From Costus lasius (Eukaryota; Streptophyta; Magnoliopsida; Zingiberales; Costaceae), in assembly GCA_027563935.2 (NCBI GenBank), contig CM050454.1, positions 48,636,596 to 48,700,595 on the forward strand: a stretch of 64,000 nucleotides of DNA. The letters are read 5' to 3'. Both the position numbers and the translations under genes were made by a program. The notes under the pieces were generated by a model. It did not search any database and was not told where the DNA came from. It saw only the letters and a program-made list of their open reading frames with translations. Below are positions 33,901 to 46,600 of this stretch, in pieces; within the stretch, counting starts at the first letter, position 1; each line of letters begins with the position of its first letter.

Positions 33901-35307
33901 AAGAGAGGTCTGAGCAAGACTGGGTTGAGAATTTTAGTATGTCGGATGATGGTCTTCTCAGATTCCGTGTAAGGGTCTGTGTCCCTGAGGACCCTGAGTT
34001 GAGAAATGAAATTCTTAAGGAAAGCCATTGCACTAAGTATACCGTTCATCCTGGTAGTACCAAGATGTATCAGGATCTGAAAAAGACTTTCTGGTGGCAT
34101 GGTATGAAGAAGGATGTGCATTTGTTTGTGTCCAGATGTTTGACTTGCCAAACCGTGAAGGCTGAGCATCAGAGCCCGGGCGGTTTGATGCAGTCTCTCC
34201 CTATTCCTCAGTGGAAGTGGGAGCATATCAGTATGGACTTTGTGTGTGGACTGCCCAATACCAGAAGGAATCATGATGCCGTATGGGTGATTGTGGACAG
34301 ACTCACGAAGTCAGCTCACTTCTTACCGATCAAAATGACTTACAGTTTGGATCGGTTAGCAAAACTGTACATCGATGAGATTGTTAGATTGCATGGAGTT
34401 CCCTTGGACATTGTCTCTGACCGTGATCCTCGATTTCTGTCCAGGTTTTGGAAGAAATTACAGGAAGATTTAGGAACTAATATGAGTTTCAGCACTGCAT
34501 ATCATCCTCAATCTAATGGTCAGATAGAGAGAACTATTCAGACACTTGAGGATCTTCTGAGATCTTATGTGGTTGACTGGTCTGTTGAGTGGGATCTGGA
34601 CTTATCACTGATAGAGTTCACCTACAACAATAGCTTTCACTCTAGCATACAGATGGCTCCGTATGAGGCCCTATATGGGAGGAAATGCAGAACACCTATA
34701 TGCTGGGAGGAAACTGGGGACAGAACAGTACTAAGGTCTGATGCTATTCAGGAAGCCACTGAGAAGATCAGAGAAATTCAGAGAAAGATGAAGATTGCTC
34801 AGGATAGACAGAAGAGTTATGCTGATGTGAGGCGGCGTCCTCTTGAGTTTTTGGTGGGAGAGCATGTTTTCCTAAAAGTCTCACCTATGAAAGGGGTGAT
34901 GAGATTTGGGAAGAGGGGGAAATTGAGTCCCAGGTACATTGGTCCCTTTGATATCATTGAGAGGGTTGGACCTGTGGCATACCGACTTGCTCTGCCCCCA
35001 TCACTGGAACACCTCCATAATGTGTTCCATGTTTCTGCATTCAGAAAATATTGTTCTGATCCTTCTCATGTTCTAGAGTTGGAACCTCTTCAGCTTGAAG
35101 AGAACATGACTTTTGTGGTGAAACCTCTCAGAATTGAAGATAGAAAAGAGAAAGTGCTGAGAAATAAGGTTATTCCACTTGTGAAAGTCATCTGGGGAAA
35201 TCAGTCTGTTGAAGAAGCCTCTTGGGAGGTTGAAGCAGATATGAGAAAGGAGCATCCTCACCTGTTCAGTGACGGGCTTGGTCAGCTTTAGAGGACTAAA
35301 GCTCTAT

Positions 35308-35320
35308 AAGGGGGGGAGGA
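35308..35320 (+). other. GypT polypurine tract
   Basis: AAGGGGGGGAGGA directly precedes TGTAACGCCC of the 3' LTR. Confidence 0.9.
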
Positions 35321-38300
35321 TGTAACGCCCTCGAGTTTCTGAATTACGATTTAAGGTTAGAAATTCTGTTTCTGTATTTTTATCTGTTAAAGTTTTGGGA
35401 TTTTTGCCTAATTGTAGGACTTTTTCCTACAGGGCAAAAATAATTATTTTGGTTGGGGTTTCGAACCCTCAACCTTGACTCTTTGCTCCTGGAATTCTTC
35501 CACCGTGGTGGCGCATATTTCTATGTTATTGGAGTGGCGCATGGTGGTTAAGCCCAGGTGAGCCCTTAAAACCGATTTTCACTTAAGTTAACTGGGTTAT
35601 TGGATCTTGGATCCGTTTGGAGTGGGAGAAAAAGAGAAATATCGTGAGAGCTCCTCTCCCTCACGATTTTTGTTATTTTCTTGCCCTAGCCGCCTGTGGT
35701 TGTCGCCCCTTACTGTGTTTGGCGCCTCCTGCAAATTTCTGACGCTGGTGGTGGCAGACTGGTGGTGGACGAAGTTCCTGGAGATCCCTGACCCTCTGTT
35801 GTGGCGTTTTTTTTTCTGTGGGCGATTTTCAGTGAGTAATTCAATCCTAAGGAGTCTAATCCTATTTGCAATAATTATCTGTACGAACCAAAAATCTGCA
35901 AGTAGATCCTGTGTTTTTTCTATTCTATAGGTCGGATCTGAATATGCATGATGATTCAGAAATTTTGTCTTGCTGAAAATTGTAGTCGCCAATCTGACCT
36001 TACTGTGCTTTAACCTCAATATCTCATGATCTATAGATCCAAATCACACGAAACAAATTTTGTATGAAACTAGATTCGCTCAGCTTTGATTCTTATGTAA
36101 TATCGACCACATCTGAACTATATTCGTGTTGCAATCGGCATTGTTATATAACTTACGAAATCTGTTTTCTGAAAATCTAGAATCTTGACCCTTTTGTGTT
36201 CGAACTCTCGTATCTCCCTAGGTATAGCTCGAAATCCTTTGAAACCAGTTTTATTAGACCGTAGGCTTGAAGAGATTCATTTTGACTCCCATAACGCCTA
36301 TTTTCGATTAGTTATTGGATCTGAAATATATGTCGTAATTCTGATATATGAATCTATTTTCTTGAAATCTGAAATTCTGACCCACCTATGTTCGAACCCT
36401 TATATCTTCCTGCCTACAATTCGAAATTTTACGAAACCAGTTTTATTGGAAACTAGATTCAGAGAGCTTCATTTTGAATATAATATTGACTAACTTTGGT
36501 TCGAAATTGGACCAAAAATATATGTTGCAATCTGACAATATAAATCTGCTATGTTTTGGTTAGACGAATATTCCATTGTGAGAAAAATTTAGCCTGTATG
36601 GTTTAATCTCTTAAATTGTGGTCTGTAGTTCTTCTAAAATTTATTTGCTTGATGAGAAATTTTAGAGAAAACAAAATTGGGGATTTAACTAAGAACTTAG
36701 GAATTTTCGAAAATCATGGTTCGAGCCAATTTTGGGGCTTTTGTCAATTTTCTTCACGAACGTGTAATTAAAATTATCTGTAGTGGGGGACTGAAATTAT
36801 TTACATGAAATTTGTACGTTCTGTTAAGGTTCTGAAACTGGCGCCCCTTACAGTAATTTTATAGCTCACGGTTTTAGAAATTTTGAGGAAATTATTTCAT
36901 GAATAGTTTCTGTTCTATGTTTAATTGTTTGTTATGTGAATATTTTCTGTTCTGTTTATATGTTGTGAATTTTCTGAAAACTTTGAATGTGTTATAACCT
37001 TTGTGAGAACATAGACTGGTCTGACATGAATTAAGGATAGTTGCATGAAATCTAAGGAATTCACTCATATATTACTTCTGGTTGATGGTAAAAATTATGA
37101 AGTGTGTTCAGCTTTGATTTTCTGCAAATTGTAATTTGTTAAGGACTGGATATTGGGGTGTGTCATTTTCTGGTTTGTCAGACTTTGGGCATGATGTAAG
37201 AATTAAGTAGTGGTTGGTCCTACTCCTCCGTTTCAGTATAATCTGTTCTGTAAAATTATGCCCTAGTGTAGCACTCTTCTGTGTTCTTACCCTCCTTCTG
37301 TGGCGCTGTAATGGTGCTGATAGTCTACTACGACCCTTGAGACACTATTTCTGTTCTGGGTATTGGAGACCAGAGTGCCACGTCTTGACAAGACGGGGGC
37401 CACCCACTGATACCTCCTCTACCATTCTGTTCTGGGTATTGGAGACCAGAGTGCCACGTCCTGACAAGACGGGGGCCACCCACTGATACCTCCTCTACCA
37501 TTCTGTTCTGGGTATTGGAGACCAGAGTGCCACGTCCTGACAAGACGGGGGCCACCCACTGATACCTCCTCTACCATTCTGTTCTGGGTATTGGAGACCA
37601 GAGTGCCACGTCCTGACAAGATGGGGGCCACCCACTGATACCTCCTCTACCATTCTGTTCTGGGTATTGGAGACCAGAGTGCCACATCCTGACAAGACGG
37701 GGGCCACCCACTGATACCTCCTCTACCATTCTGTTCTGGGTTTTGGAGGCCAGAGTGCCACGTCCTGACAAGACGGGGGCCACCCACTGATACCTCCTCT
37801 ACCATTCTGTTTCTGATATGCATGCATGTCTCGTCCTCGGCAGAGGTGGGGTCAGACCTTCTGTGGTCATCAGGCCTTCTGTGGCCTTTCTATTTCCGAT
37901 GTAGACTATCCGTTTGGATTCTGACAATTCTGATTTTCTGTCTGTCAGTTCTGATTTCTGTAGTTCTGTTTCGATCTGTATTATAGATGTGTTAGGCAGT
38001 GTGTTTAGTAGGGAGGGGTTGGTATACTTATATCCTACTTCATGCTTGATGCCTAATGTTATAAGTATCTATATTTGATTATGTTTTGTTTCTGATATAA
38101 GTGTGCATGTTAAGTTGATTTATCTTATCTGTTACGAAAATGTATTTCAACTTATGCATGATATTTTTGATGTGTACTATGGATGGCTTTTAGTGTCTTT
38201 TACTCACTGAGCTTTTTAGCTCACCCCCGTTGTTTAAATATTTTCAGGTGAGACATTAGGACAGTGATCGCTACAGCTAATTCACGAATTTACTACGATG

Positions 38301-38841
38301 CTAATGTTTTATTTAATTTCTAAGAGTTGTCTTCTAAAGATTTATCAGGCCTGCGTGCCTAACTTAATTATATGATACGTTTTATCTCTTGAGGGCTTAT
38401 GCCTGTTTTCAGAATATTATATTATAGTTGTCTTGTTTTAATTGTTAGATACGAGTTTTGGATTCGTGAGATTTGAAATTATTCTTATTCTGAAATGTCC
38501 GATTTGAGAGTTATTGTTCTTATTCCGCAATATATCTGAATTTGTGTTTTCCACATATGTGTAGTGTGGACATCTGTTTTATTCCAGGATATGCGTGTCT
38601 GTGCAGCAGTAAATTATTATACTTGCTGTCGGATTTTCTGGATTTCCGGATTTCTATTTCCTAGTAAATCGATCCTATTCAGTTCTGTGCGGTTTTCAGT
38701 TCCGTAGTAATGTCCTTCGATACCGCTTTCTTCTTGTGTTTTAATGGAAGAGTAAAAATTTTTGAAACCCCGTATTTTACTTGTATGCGTGTGGGGTGTG
38801 ATTCTGAGGGATGTTGCAGATGGTATCAGAGCGATATTACA
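35321..38841 (+). repeat. GypT 3' LTR (3521 bp)
   Basis: It is the partner of 26869-30388, with roughly 30 differences by eye. It ends GGTATCAGAGCGATATTACA and is followed by ATTAT, which proves that the primer-site copy is part of this LTR. Confidence 0.95.
37350..37805 (+). repeat. Six tandem 76-bp repeats in the GypT 3' LTR
   Basis: Unit starts are 37350, 37426, 37502, 37578, 37654 and 37730. The first and last units share the diagnostic variants of the 5' LTR array, so the arrays are the same set copied at reverse transcription, with no unit gained or lost since. Confidence 0.97.
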
Positions 38842-39301
38842 ATTATATTTCAAATGATATTGAACTACCTCAAGACAATGCCAATCATCATTTAGAAACA
38901 CAAGTGATCTCAAGTCAGAGGAAATATGCCACTTGTTTGCATATAAGGATTATTCACATTGCGACAAACAATCGAACATCCTTAGTAGGGTCTGTCCAGT
39001 ACATCCAATGCACCTATGAGTCTACATCTTATTCCATGCTCGAAGCATCCTATAAGATTAGAACACATATTAGTCTCAATCATATCAAGGCTGTCTCATG
39101 TTTACCAAGATATCTCGACTAAGGACTATACTGCATGTCAGCGAAGCTGAACACCATTGAGACATTATTCAGAAGTATACATATAGCAGCAGATAATGCA
39201 ACAACCTGAATAACTACCATTGCCTTTATAAACATAGTTTATACATGATACTGATAATAACCCAAGGCCTCAAACATTAGCCTTAAGGGCATACTCCAAC
39301 A
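38842..39301 (-). repeat. Cop4 LTR fragment b (5' start of a family A LTR, - strand)
   Basis: Read on the - strand it starts TGTTGGAGTATGCCC (one change from the family TGTTGGGG) at 39301 and runs left until GypT at 38846. It begins inside the RT gene of GypR, so it is the 5' LTR of an element or a solo LTR whose rest lies left of Cop1. Confidence 0.88.
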
Positions 39302-40246
39302 GATGCCCCAGGTGTTCATCCCGGGTCCGACTAAAGATCAGAATGTTGTTGAAGTAGATGACTAAAAACATGCCCATGTAGGGCCGGAGGGCCTGACTCA
39401 TCAAGCACATAAACGTCGACGGCGCATTGGACAATCTGAATGGCATGACAAGCCACTCGTAAAGACCGTCCTTGGTCTTAAATGCGGTTTTCCATTCATT
39501 GCCCTCACGAATGCGGACCTGGTGGTACCTGCTGCAGAGGTCGAGCTTGAAAAACCAAGACGCGCCAGAAATCAAATCTAACATGTCATCGAGCCGAGAA
39601 TGGGAAATCGGTACTTGACAGTGATCTGATTGATAGCGCGGCTATCGACACACATGCGCCATGACCCATCCTTTTTGGGCATGAGGAGCATGGGAACAGC
39701 GCAAGGGCTGAGACTTTTGTAGATGTACCCCTTGGTGAGGAGATCATCCACCTGACACTGCAATTCAGCGTGTTTCGCGGGGTTAAGGTGATGGTGGGGC
39801 AAGTTTGGGAGGGGAGCTCTCAGGAGGAGGTCAATCGCATGCTGAATTTCCCTCTCCGGGGGAAGGCCATGAGGCAAATCCTCGGGGCTGATATCACTTA
39901 ACTCAGCAAGGAGGGCGGACACCTCAACAGGAGGTACCGGGACAGGGCAAGGGATAGGGTCCTGCACTTCGTGCACCATGAGCGCGTAGACGGTCTTGGC
40001 TGCATGAGCTTCGCGAACCAATGAGGGGGTACGCATGAGGGAGACCATGGGGGAAGGTGGCGGGGCAGGTGCCGAGGGTGTAATCAGGCCCTTGGAGGTG
40101 GACGCACGAAGCTCCTTAGGCGGAGCTGGAATCAGGCGGATCTTCTGCTCATCGTGGTCGAACACATAAGTGTTCGACCGGCCATAGTGGATGACGTCTC
40201 TATCATGCAACCACGTGGGCGACCAAGGAGGATGTGGGCAACCGGC
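39302..40246 (-). pseudogene. GypR: gypsy protease-RT linker and partial reverse transcriptase, dead
   Basis: On the - strand the order is LLGRP...WLHDRDVIHYGRSNTY, then a linker, then RT ([35 protein letters not shown]). The sequence has a two-base shift near 40214 and a one-base loss near 39598; after the latter RT continues with [18 protein letters not shown]. The catalytic YxDD is YFNN ([12 protein letters not shown]), so both metal-binding aspartates are lost. The gene is cut after [10 protein letters not shown] by the Cop4 LTR, which adds the tail LEYALKANV before a stop. The wording resembles chromovirus-type gypsy RTs, perhaps Reina-like; the clade is uncertain. The right boundary with CopB7 is good to about 30 bp. 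Confidence 0.85.
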
Positions 40247-40611
40247 CATAGGCGCGCAAGCGTGCGCCCTCTGCAGTCTCACACACACGGATCACCTCGA
40301 GTCCTCTTCTTCCACGCCCGGTGCTAGCCTCGGAAGAAGATCCAAGCCTTAGGTCACCTTCTTCTCAACTTGCGCCACCTCCAAGGTATATGCGCCAAGG
40401 ATGAAGAAGGAAGAGGGAGATGCCGCCAAGCACAAGGCACACTTGCACCACCTTCAATAGAAGAAGCGCCAAGGATGATGAAGAAGAAGTGCTTGCGGCT
40501 TGGTTGATGAAGAGATGCGCCAACTCCTCTTGCTCCTCTTGCTCTCGCCTCTCCTCTTGTTCTCACGCCTTCAATAAGTTGTGTGTTATGAGAGGGGGCG
40601 GCTAGGGCTCA

Positions 40612-40618
40612 TTATATA
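40612..40618 (-). promoter_or_regulatory. TATA box of the CopB7 LTR
   Basis: On the - strand CTATATAATGAG lies in a GC-rich neighbourhood just upstream of a C/T-rich leader, as expected for the U3/R border of a plant LTR promoter. Confidence 0.6.
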
Positions 40619-40686
40619 GAGCAAGGGGCGGTTAGAGTAGTGGCTAGGAGAAGAAGTAGGAATAGTATTATTTTAATGATTTAATT

Positions 40687-40773
40687 AAGTCCTAATCCAA
40701 TTAGGATTCTAATTAATCATTTAAATAATAAAGTCCTAATCCAATTAGGACTCTAATTAATAATTTAAATAAT
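40687..40773 (-). repeat. Two 43-bp direct repeats with palindromic core in the CopB7 LTR
   Basis: The units at 40687-40729 and 40731-40773 differ at three bases. Each contains TCCTAAT-CCA-ATTAGGA, an inverted repeat, upstream of the TATA box, so they may be repeated promoter elements. Confidence 0.7.
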
Positions 40774-41928
40774 CAGCCCTATTAAATAGGACTCCATACA
40801 ATTATTTAAATTAATTAATTAAATAACCCACAAATAATTAATATCAACTTATATTAACCATATGTGTCGTAGGCGCCAACCCTAGTCTAACTAGGGTTAA
40901 CCATGCACCTACACATCCTTCTCCTTAAGCCCATTTAACTTATTAATAAGCCCAATCATAGAATGGGCCTAGCCCATTGTCTATTATGCATGTCACTCAA
41001 CCCATTGGATCCAATCCAACTTAACCCAAGGTCAAACCTAGTTAACCCTGGTTAATTTGGTCAATATGCCAAAAATGGAAGTTGGCTCTAATAAGTCTCT
41101 TCCATCTCATCAGACCCATCGGCACTGATGAAATTTTCCAAATAAATCTGAGTTATCTAATAACTCGATCATAAGGCTTCTCGATCAATACGAGAACTCG
41201 AGTATCAAGGTGTGCGACCTTGTAGGTTCCTCTGACGTTGGCAGTGCTGACCTAAGGTCATCACAAGGAGTGAGTGGCACCTAGTAGTGCATCGCTGCTA
41301 CCCAAGTCATCGGAATGGATGTCGACATCGAGATCCCCATTATCGCAAGTAGGTATCGATGCATTACAATCTCTTTGCCGAACTGATATCCGATTGGCCA
41401 AGTGTGTCACCACTTGTTTTTATCCTATCTCATGGCTATGACTAAATCAGGTCTAACCTGGGTATGGCCATACACTTTCAGTCATAGAACCATAGAGGAG
41501 CTCCATGGATATCAAGCTTCCCTTAGGAAGGGGCAAATCCTATGTCTGTTCATTGACCATCTCATATGGGTTGTGATGTGCCCAATGACAACCGTTATTA
41601 CCTCCCAACTACGGCAAGGCATTAGGTTGTATCAAAGCATATCCCTAACCATATAGAATGGCCAATGACCTCAAGTCAAGAGATCAATGCATCTCCTATC
41701 ACTTGTGAGAATGACTCGTGACACCAAGTCATTATATCACAGTGGGTCGGTTCAGTATATCCACCACTGATATACCCATATGTCTGCATTAGCACTTCGT
41801 GCCTAACCTGCCCATATACCAGTCTCACAAGTATCATAGTTCTCCCATATCCACTAAGATACATTAACTGGGGACAATAGTTTGAGCATAGATCCAATCT
41901 GTCTCCAGGGACATTATCAAGTAAGTAC

Positions 41929-43636
41929 TGTAAGAACCACCCTAAGAGGGGGGGGGGAAACCCTAATAGACGTGCGCATATATATAAAACTTTCGAAGCG
42001 GAATTTAGGGTTTCTTAGATCGGTTAGCATGAACACATGATCAACTTGTTCAAGGATTGCAAAGAATCAACAAGAGATCATACCATAGCCATCGTTTAGA
42101 TGGTGCCTTGGAAGCTAGAGGGCGATATGGCTCTCCTCCAAAGGTGCCGCACACAAGGTGAAGATGGCTTTCTCCTTGTCGTCCTTTGTGCTAGCAAAGA
42201 GCTTCAAGAGTCCTAATCGCTTGAAGGGAAGATGAGAGATGACTCTCGGCGTAGATGAACTCCCTCTTCTTTTTGTCAATTGTCACCACCGAAAAGAGAA
42301 GAGAAGACCAAAAAGGATGCCCGCGGCGAGAGAGTGAAGAATCCCCTTTCACGTTCGAAAACGCATAACATTTTCAACAAAGGAAAACGGCTTTCCAATT
42401 TTAGAAAGCACTAACTCCACTTCAACTCCCACGTTACCATCCCTCAATCAAACCATTCGAACCATACGTTCACCATAGTGAACCGGTTCCATTTGGTTTG
42501 GTTCAAGTGAATTTGGTTCAAGGACCAAGCCTTGGTCTAAATCTCATTGAACCTTAAGGTTCAAGATCTAACCATTCATCTCTCGATGCTCTTGATCTCA
42601 CCGATCTAGCATTACTACTCTCGATCGAAGCTTACCGATCTCAAGCCCTAATCAATCAAACATGATCAGACCAGATCTCACTTACAACTGGAGTTTAAAT
42701 CCCTTTAAACTGAACCAAAACAATTCAGTCCACACGATCTGACATAAGTAAGCCATATCATCAAATTGTGCGACCCTAAGGGTTTCCTTTAAATGTCGGT
42801 AACGATAACTTACGTTATCACGATCAGTGAGGGGTATCTAGCAACACATCACTGTCTCCCGATATAAAGGGAAGAGTCTTCCAAGACTACACCCAAACCA
42901 TAGCACAAGTGTGAATCCACTTCACTAGGCATACATGTTTCCTTTGCCACTGGATGTTCTTATTGGACAAGCGTGTCAAGCCTGTAGCTCCAATATGATG
43001 AGCATGATTAGATCAGATGAACATAGTCATCTGGGTATGGCCATACACTTTCTCAATCATCTCATCCAGGGGGGCCCTTTAGAACATCACACTCCAAACA
43101 AGGAGACGGCAATCCTATGTCTATCACTAATGCCCTAACATGATTCATGTTCATTATCCAAGATAGTTTATAACCATTATGTTTCAAATGATATTGAACT
43201 ACCTCAAAACAATGCCAATCATCATTTAGAAACACAAGTGATCTCAAGTCAGAGGAAATATGCCACTTGTTTGCATACAAGGATTATTCACATTGTGACA
43301 AGCAATTGAATATCCTAGTAGGGTCTGTCCAGTACATCCAATGTACCCATGAGTCTACTTCTTATTCCATGCTCGAAGCATCCTATAAGATTAGAACATA
43401 TATTAGTCTCAATCATATCAAGGCTGTCTCATGTTCACCAAGATATCTCGACTAAGGACTTAACTGCATGTCAGCCAAGCTGAACAGCATTGAGACATTA
43501 TTCAGAAGTATACACATTGCAGCAGATAATGTAACAACCTGAATAACAACCATTGCCTTTATAAACATAGAGTTTATACATGATACTGATATAATCCCAA
43601 GGCCTCAAACATTAACCTTAAGGGCATACCCCAACA
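41929..43636 (-). repeat. Cop5 3' LTR
   Basis: On the - strand it runs TGTTGGGG (43636) to CTTACA (41929). The last ten bases differ at three sites from the 5' LTR end (CTTTCA). It contains a G/C homopolymer run of about 11 near 41947-41957. Confidence 0.95.
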
Positions 43637-43647
43637 ATCTCCCACTT
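43637..43647 (-). other. Cop5 polypurine tract
   Basis: AAGTGGGAGAT on the - strand abuts the 3' LTR. Confidence 0.85.
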
Positions 43648-43656
43648 GCACGTAAT

Positions 43657-46600
43657 CTAATGGTTGAGAAATCTCAAACCCATATTATTACAGTGCTTCT
43701 CATGCTTCTGCTGCGCCAGAGGCTTTGTAAGCGGGTCAGCCAGATTGTCATCTGTATGAACCTTGCAGACTTTGATCTCGCCACGATCAATGATCTCCCG
43801 GATCAAGTGAAACCGTCTCTGTATTTGCTTGGACTTCTGGTGCGACCGTGGTTCCTTTGCTTGTGCTATTGCTCCAGTGTTATCACAGAAGATAACCAAT
43901 GGATCTGCACTCAAAGGAACAACACCAAGTTCCTGAACGAACTTACGAATCCACACTGCCTCCTTGGATGCTTCCGAGGCTGCAACATACTCGGCTTCTG
44001 TTGTGGAATCAGCAACAATAGATTGTTTGAAACTTTTCCACACCACTGCACCTCCATTCAAGCTAAAAACATAGCCTGATTGCGATCGGAAATCATCCTA
44101 GTCAGATTGGAACGAAGCGTCAGTATATCCTTCAATACTGAGTTCTTCCTGACCACCATACACCAAGAACATATCTTTGGTCCTCCGCAGATATTTCAAA
44201 ATGTTCTTGACTGCAATCCAGTGCGCCTGACCTGGATTACTTTGGAACCGACTGGTCACACTTAACCCGTAAGCGACGTCTGGGCGAGTACATAACATCG
44301 CATACATAATGGACCCAATAGCCGAAGCATAAGGCGTATTGTCCATTTCATCTTTCTCAGTCTGTGTTTGTGGACACTGACTCTTTGAAAGATTCAGACC
44401 ATGTCTGACTGGAAGATATCCTCTTTTAGAATTTTCTAAATGGAATCTCTCTAGGACTTTATCGATGTAAGTACTCTGGCACAGCCCGAGAAGCCTCTTA
44501 GATCTATCTCTGTAGATCTTCACACCTAATACATAGGCTGCTTCTCCTAGATCTTTCATCTGGAAACATTTTCTTAACCATGCCTTGACGGCATGTAGTT
44601 CAGAAATATCGTTTCCAATGATTAAGATATCATCGACGTAGAGGACTAGGAAAGTGATTACGCTCCCACTAAACCTCTTATATACACACGGGTCATCTTC
44701 ATTCTTGATGAAACCAAACTCACAGATTGATTCATCAAAACGAATATTCCAGCTTCTTGATGCTTGCTTAAGTCCATAAATGGACTTTCTTAACTTGCAT
44801 ATTTTATGACGATCTGATGGATTAGTGAAACCTTCAGGTTGTGTCATATACACATCCTCTTCTAGTTTTCCATTAAGGAAAGCAGTCTTCACATCCATTT
44901 GCCAGATCTCATAATCATAATATGCTGCTATCGCAAGAATAATCCGAATAGACTTGAACATAGCTACAGGAGAGAAAGTTTCATCATAATCTATCCCGTA
45001 GATTTGTTTGAAACCTTTCGCAACTAGCCTGCCTTTATAGGTAACCACGTTACCATCCATGTCAATCTTCTTTTTGAAGATCCATTTACAGCCTATAGGG
45101 ATTACTCCCGGAGGCGGATCAACCAAATCCCAGACTTGGTTATCTGACATGGAGTCCATTTCAGCTCGCATAGCTTCAAGCCATCTCGCTGATTCCGGTC
45201 CACTGACCGCATCCGCATAAGTGAGGGGTTCATCATCAATGATGTAGACTCCGTCATAGCGCTCAGGCTGTCGACAGATCCTTCCCGATCTACGCGGTTC
45301 CCGTGATATCTGAGCCTCAGGTTGTTCAGTAACCTGATCTACTGGCTCAGGCTCATCCAACTGTGCTTGACTACTTTGTCCTTCTTCTGGATTCTCATCC
45401 AGCTTTATTTCTCTCCTACTGGCCTCTTGCAGAAGAAATTCCTTCTCAAGAAAAATAGCCGTCCGAGCAACAAACACCTTGTTCTCTTTGGGATCGTAGA
45501 AATAATAACCCTTAGTTTCCATAGGGTAACCGACAAAGATACATTTCTCAGATCTGCTCTCTAGTTTCCCAGAGGCGAGCTTTTTGCCATAAGCCTCGCA
45601 ACCCCAGATCTTGATAAACGTCAAGCTTGGCTGTTTCCCATACCATAACTCATATGGCGTCTTTGAAACTGCCTTGGATGGCACTCGGTTTAGTACCTTT
45701 GCAGCTGTTTCCAGTGCAAATCCCCAAAAGGAGTAAGGTAGAGTAGCCTGACTCATCATAGAACGAACCATATCCAGTAAGGTTCTGTTCCTCCTTTCGG
45801 ACACACCATTCCATTGCGGTGTTCCTGGCGGAGTGAGCTGTGAGATAATCCCACACTCCTTCAGATAGTCAGTAAACTCTCGACTCAAGTATTCACCACC
45901 TCGATCTGAACGAAGTGCCTTGATATTTCGGCCTAGCTGATTCTGTACTTCATTCTTGAACTCTTTGAACTTGTCAAAAGATTCACTTTTATGTCTCATT
46001 AGATAGACATACCCATATCTACTGAAATCATCAGTAAAGGTAATGAAGTATAGATAGCCACCTCTGGCATGTTTACTAAAAGGCCCACACACATCACTGT
46101 GTATAAGGTCAAGTAAACCTGAAGCCCTTTGACCTTTCTTAGGAAAAGGAGCTTTCGTCATTTTACCCATTAAACAAGCTTTGCATGTATCAAGCTCCTC
46201 ACAGGAGAATGATCCCAGCAGTCCATGATCATGCAACCGCTTAATGCGCTTCTTGTTAATATGGCCTAAACGACTATGCCATAACAAGGTGCTGTTATCA
46301 GCATACTTAGCTTTCTTGTTATCAATTTGTTGTATAGAACATTCCATGTCCAACATGAATAACCCATTGTTAATCGACCGAGTAGCATAAACAATATTAT
46401 CAAAAGAAATAATACACTTTGAAATATTGCATTCAAAGGAAAACCCTTTCCTGACAAGAGCAGGAATAGAGATAATATTTTTCGTTATGCTTGGTACAAA
46501 ATAACAATTGTCCAGTTCCAATACAAGTCCAGATGGTAATGAGATGTAATAAACGCCTACAGCAACAGCAGCGACCCGTGCCCCGTTTCCAACTCATAGG

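Larger units (their letters stand above)
30589..35291 (+). pseudogene. GypT gag-pol with gag stop/frameshift and an RNase H nonsense codon
   Basis: Gag starts at ATG 30589 with a Gln/Met-rich coiled-coil-like N-terminus and hits TAG at 30838-30840. A frame change in the Ser-Gln repeats then leads to the frame open from 31005. That frame holds the gypsy Gag core ([15 protein letters not shown]), two CCHC knuckles ([28 protein letters not shown]), protease DHGA (31935), RT with FIDD (32937-32948) and RNase H. A TAG at 33576-33578 replaces the Lys of the usual TDHKSL. The same frame then continues through integrase (HHCC; MDFV, SDRD, QIERT), the GPF module and a chromodomain-like end (VKVIWG, EASWEVE) to 35291. 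Chromodomains of this kind direct integration to heterochromatin in related elements. The protease has His where Asp-Ser/Thr-Gly is expected. Confidence 0.93.
26869..38841 (+). mobile_element. GypT, full-length Ty3/gypsy chromovirus (Tekay/Del-like), 11,973 bp
   Basis: LTRs of 3520 and 3521 bp start TGTAACGCCC and end ATATTACA, flank gag-pol, and are bounded by ATTAT. The polypurine tract AAGGGGGGGAGGA precedes the 3' LTR. Very long LTRs, two CCHC knuckles, gypsy domain order and a chromodomain-like C-terminus fit the Tekay/Del group of chromoviruses; the clade call is from memory of the family. By eye there are roughly 30 LTR differences, so it is older than Cop1-Cop3. Coding is broken, so it is not autonomous. 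Confidence 0.94.
40247..41928 (-). repeat. CopB7 3' LTR, distal part (second copia family, - strand)
   Basis: This sequence is contiguous with 51143-51193 and 60243-60310 once Cop5 and Cop6 and their TSDs are removed, giving an LTR of about 1.8 kb that starts TGCTGGGGTATATGCCC. It has a TATA box (40612-40618), AT-rich direct repeats, several GGCGCA motifs and no ORF I can support. The end against GypR is not clear. Confidence 0.75.
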
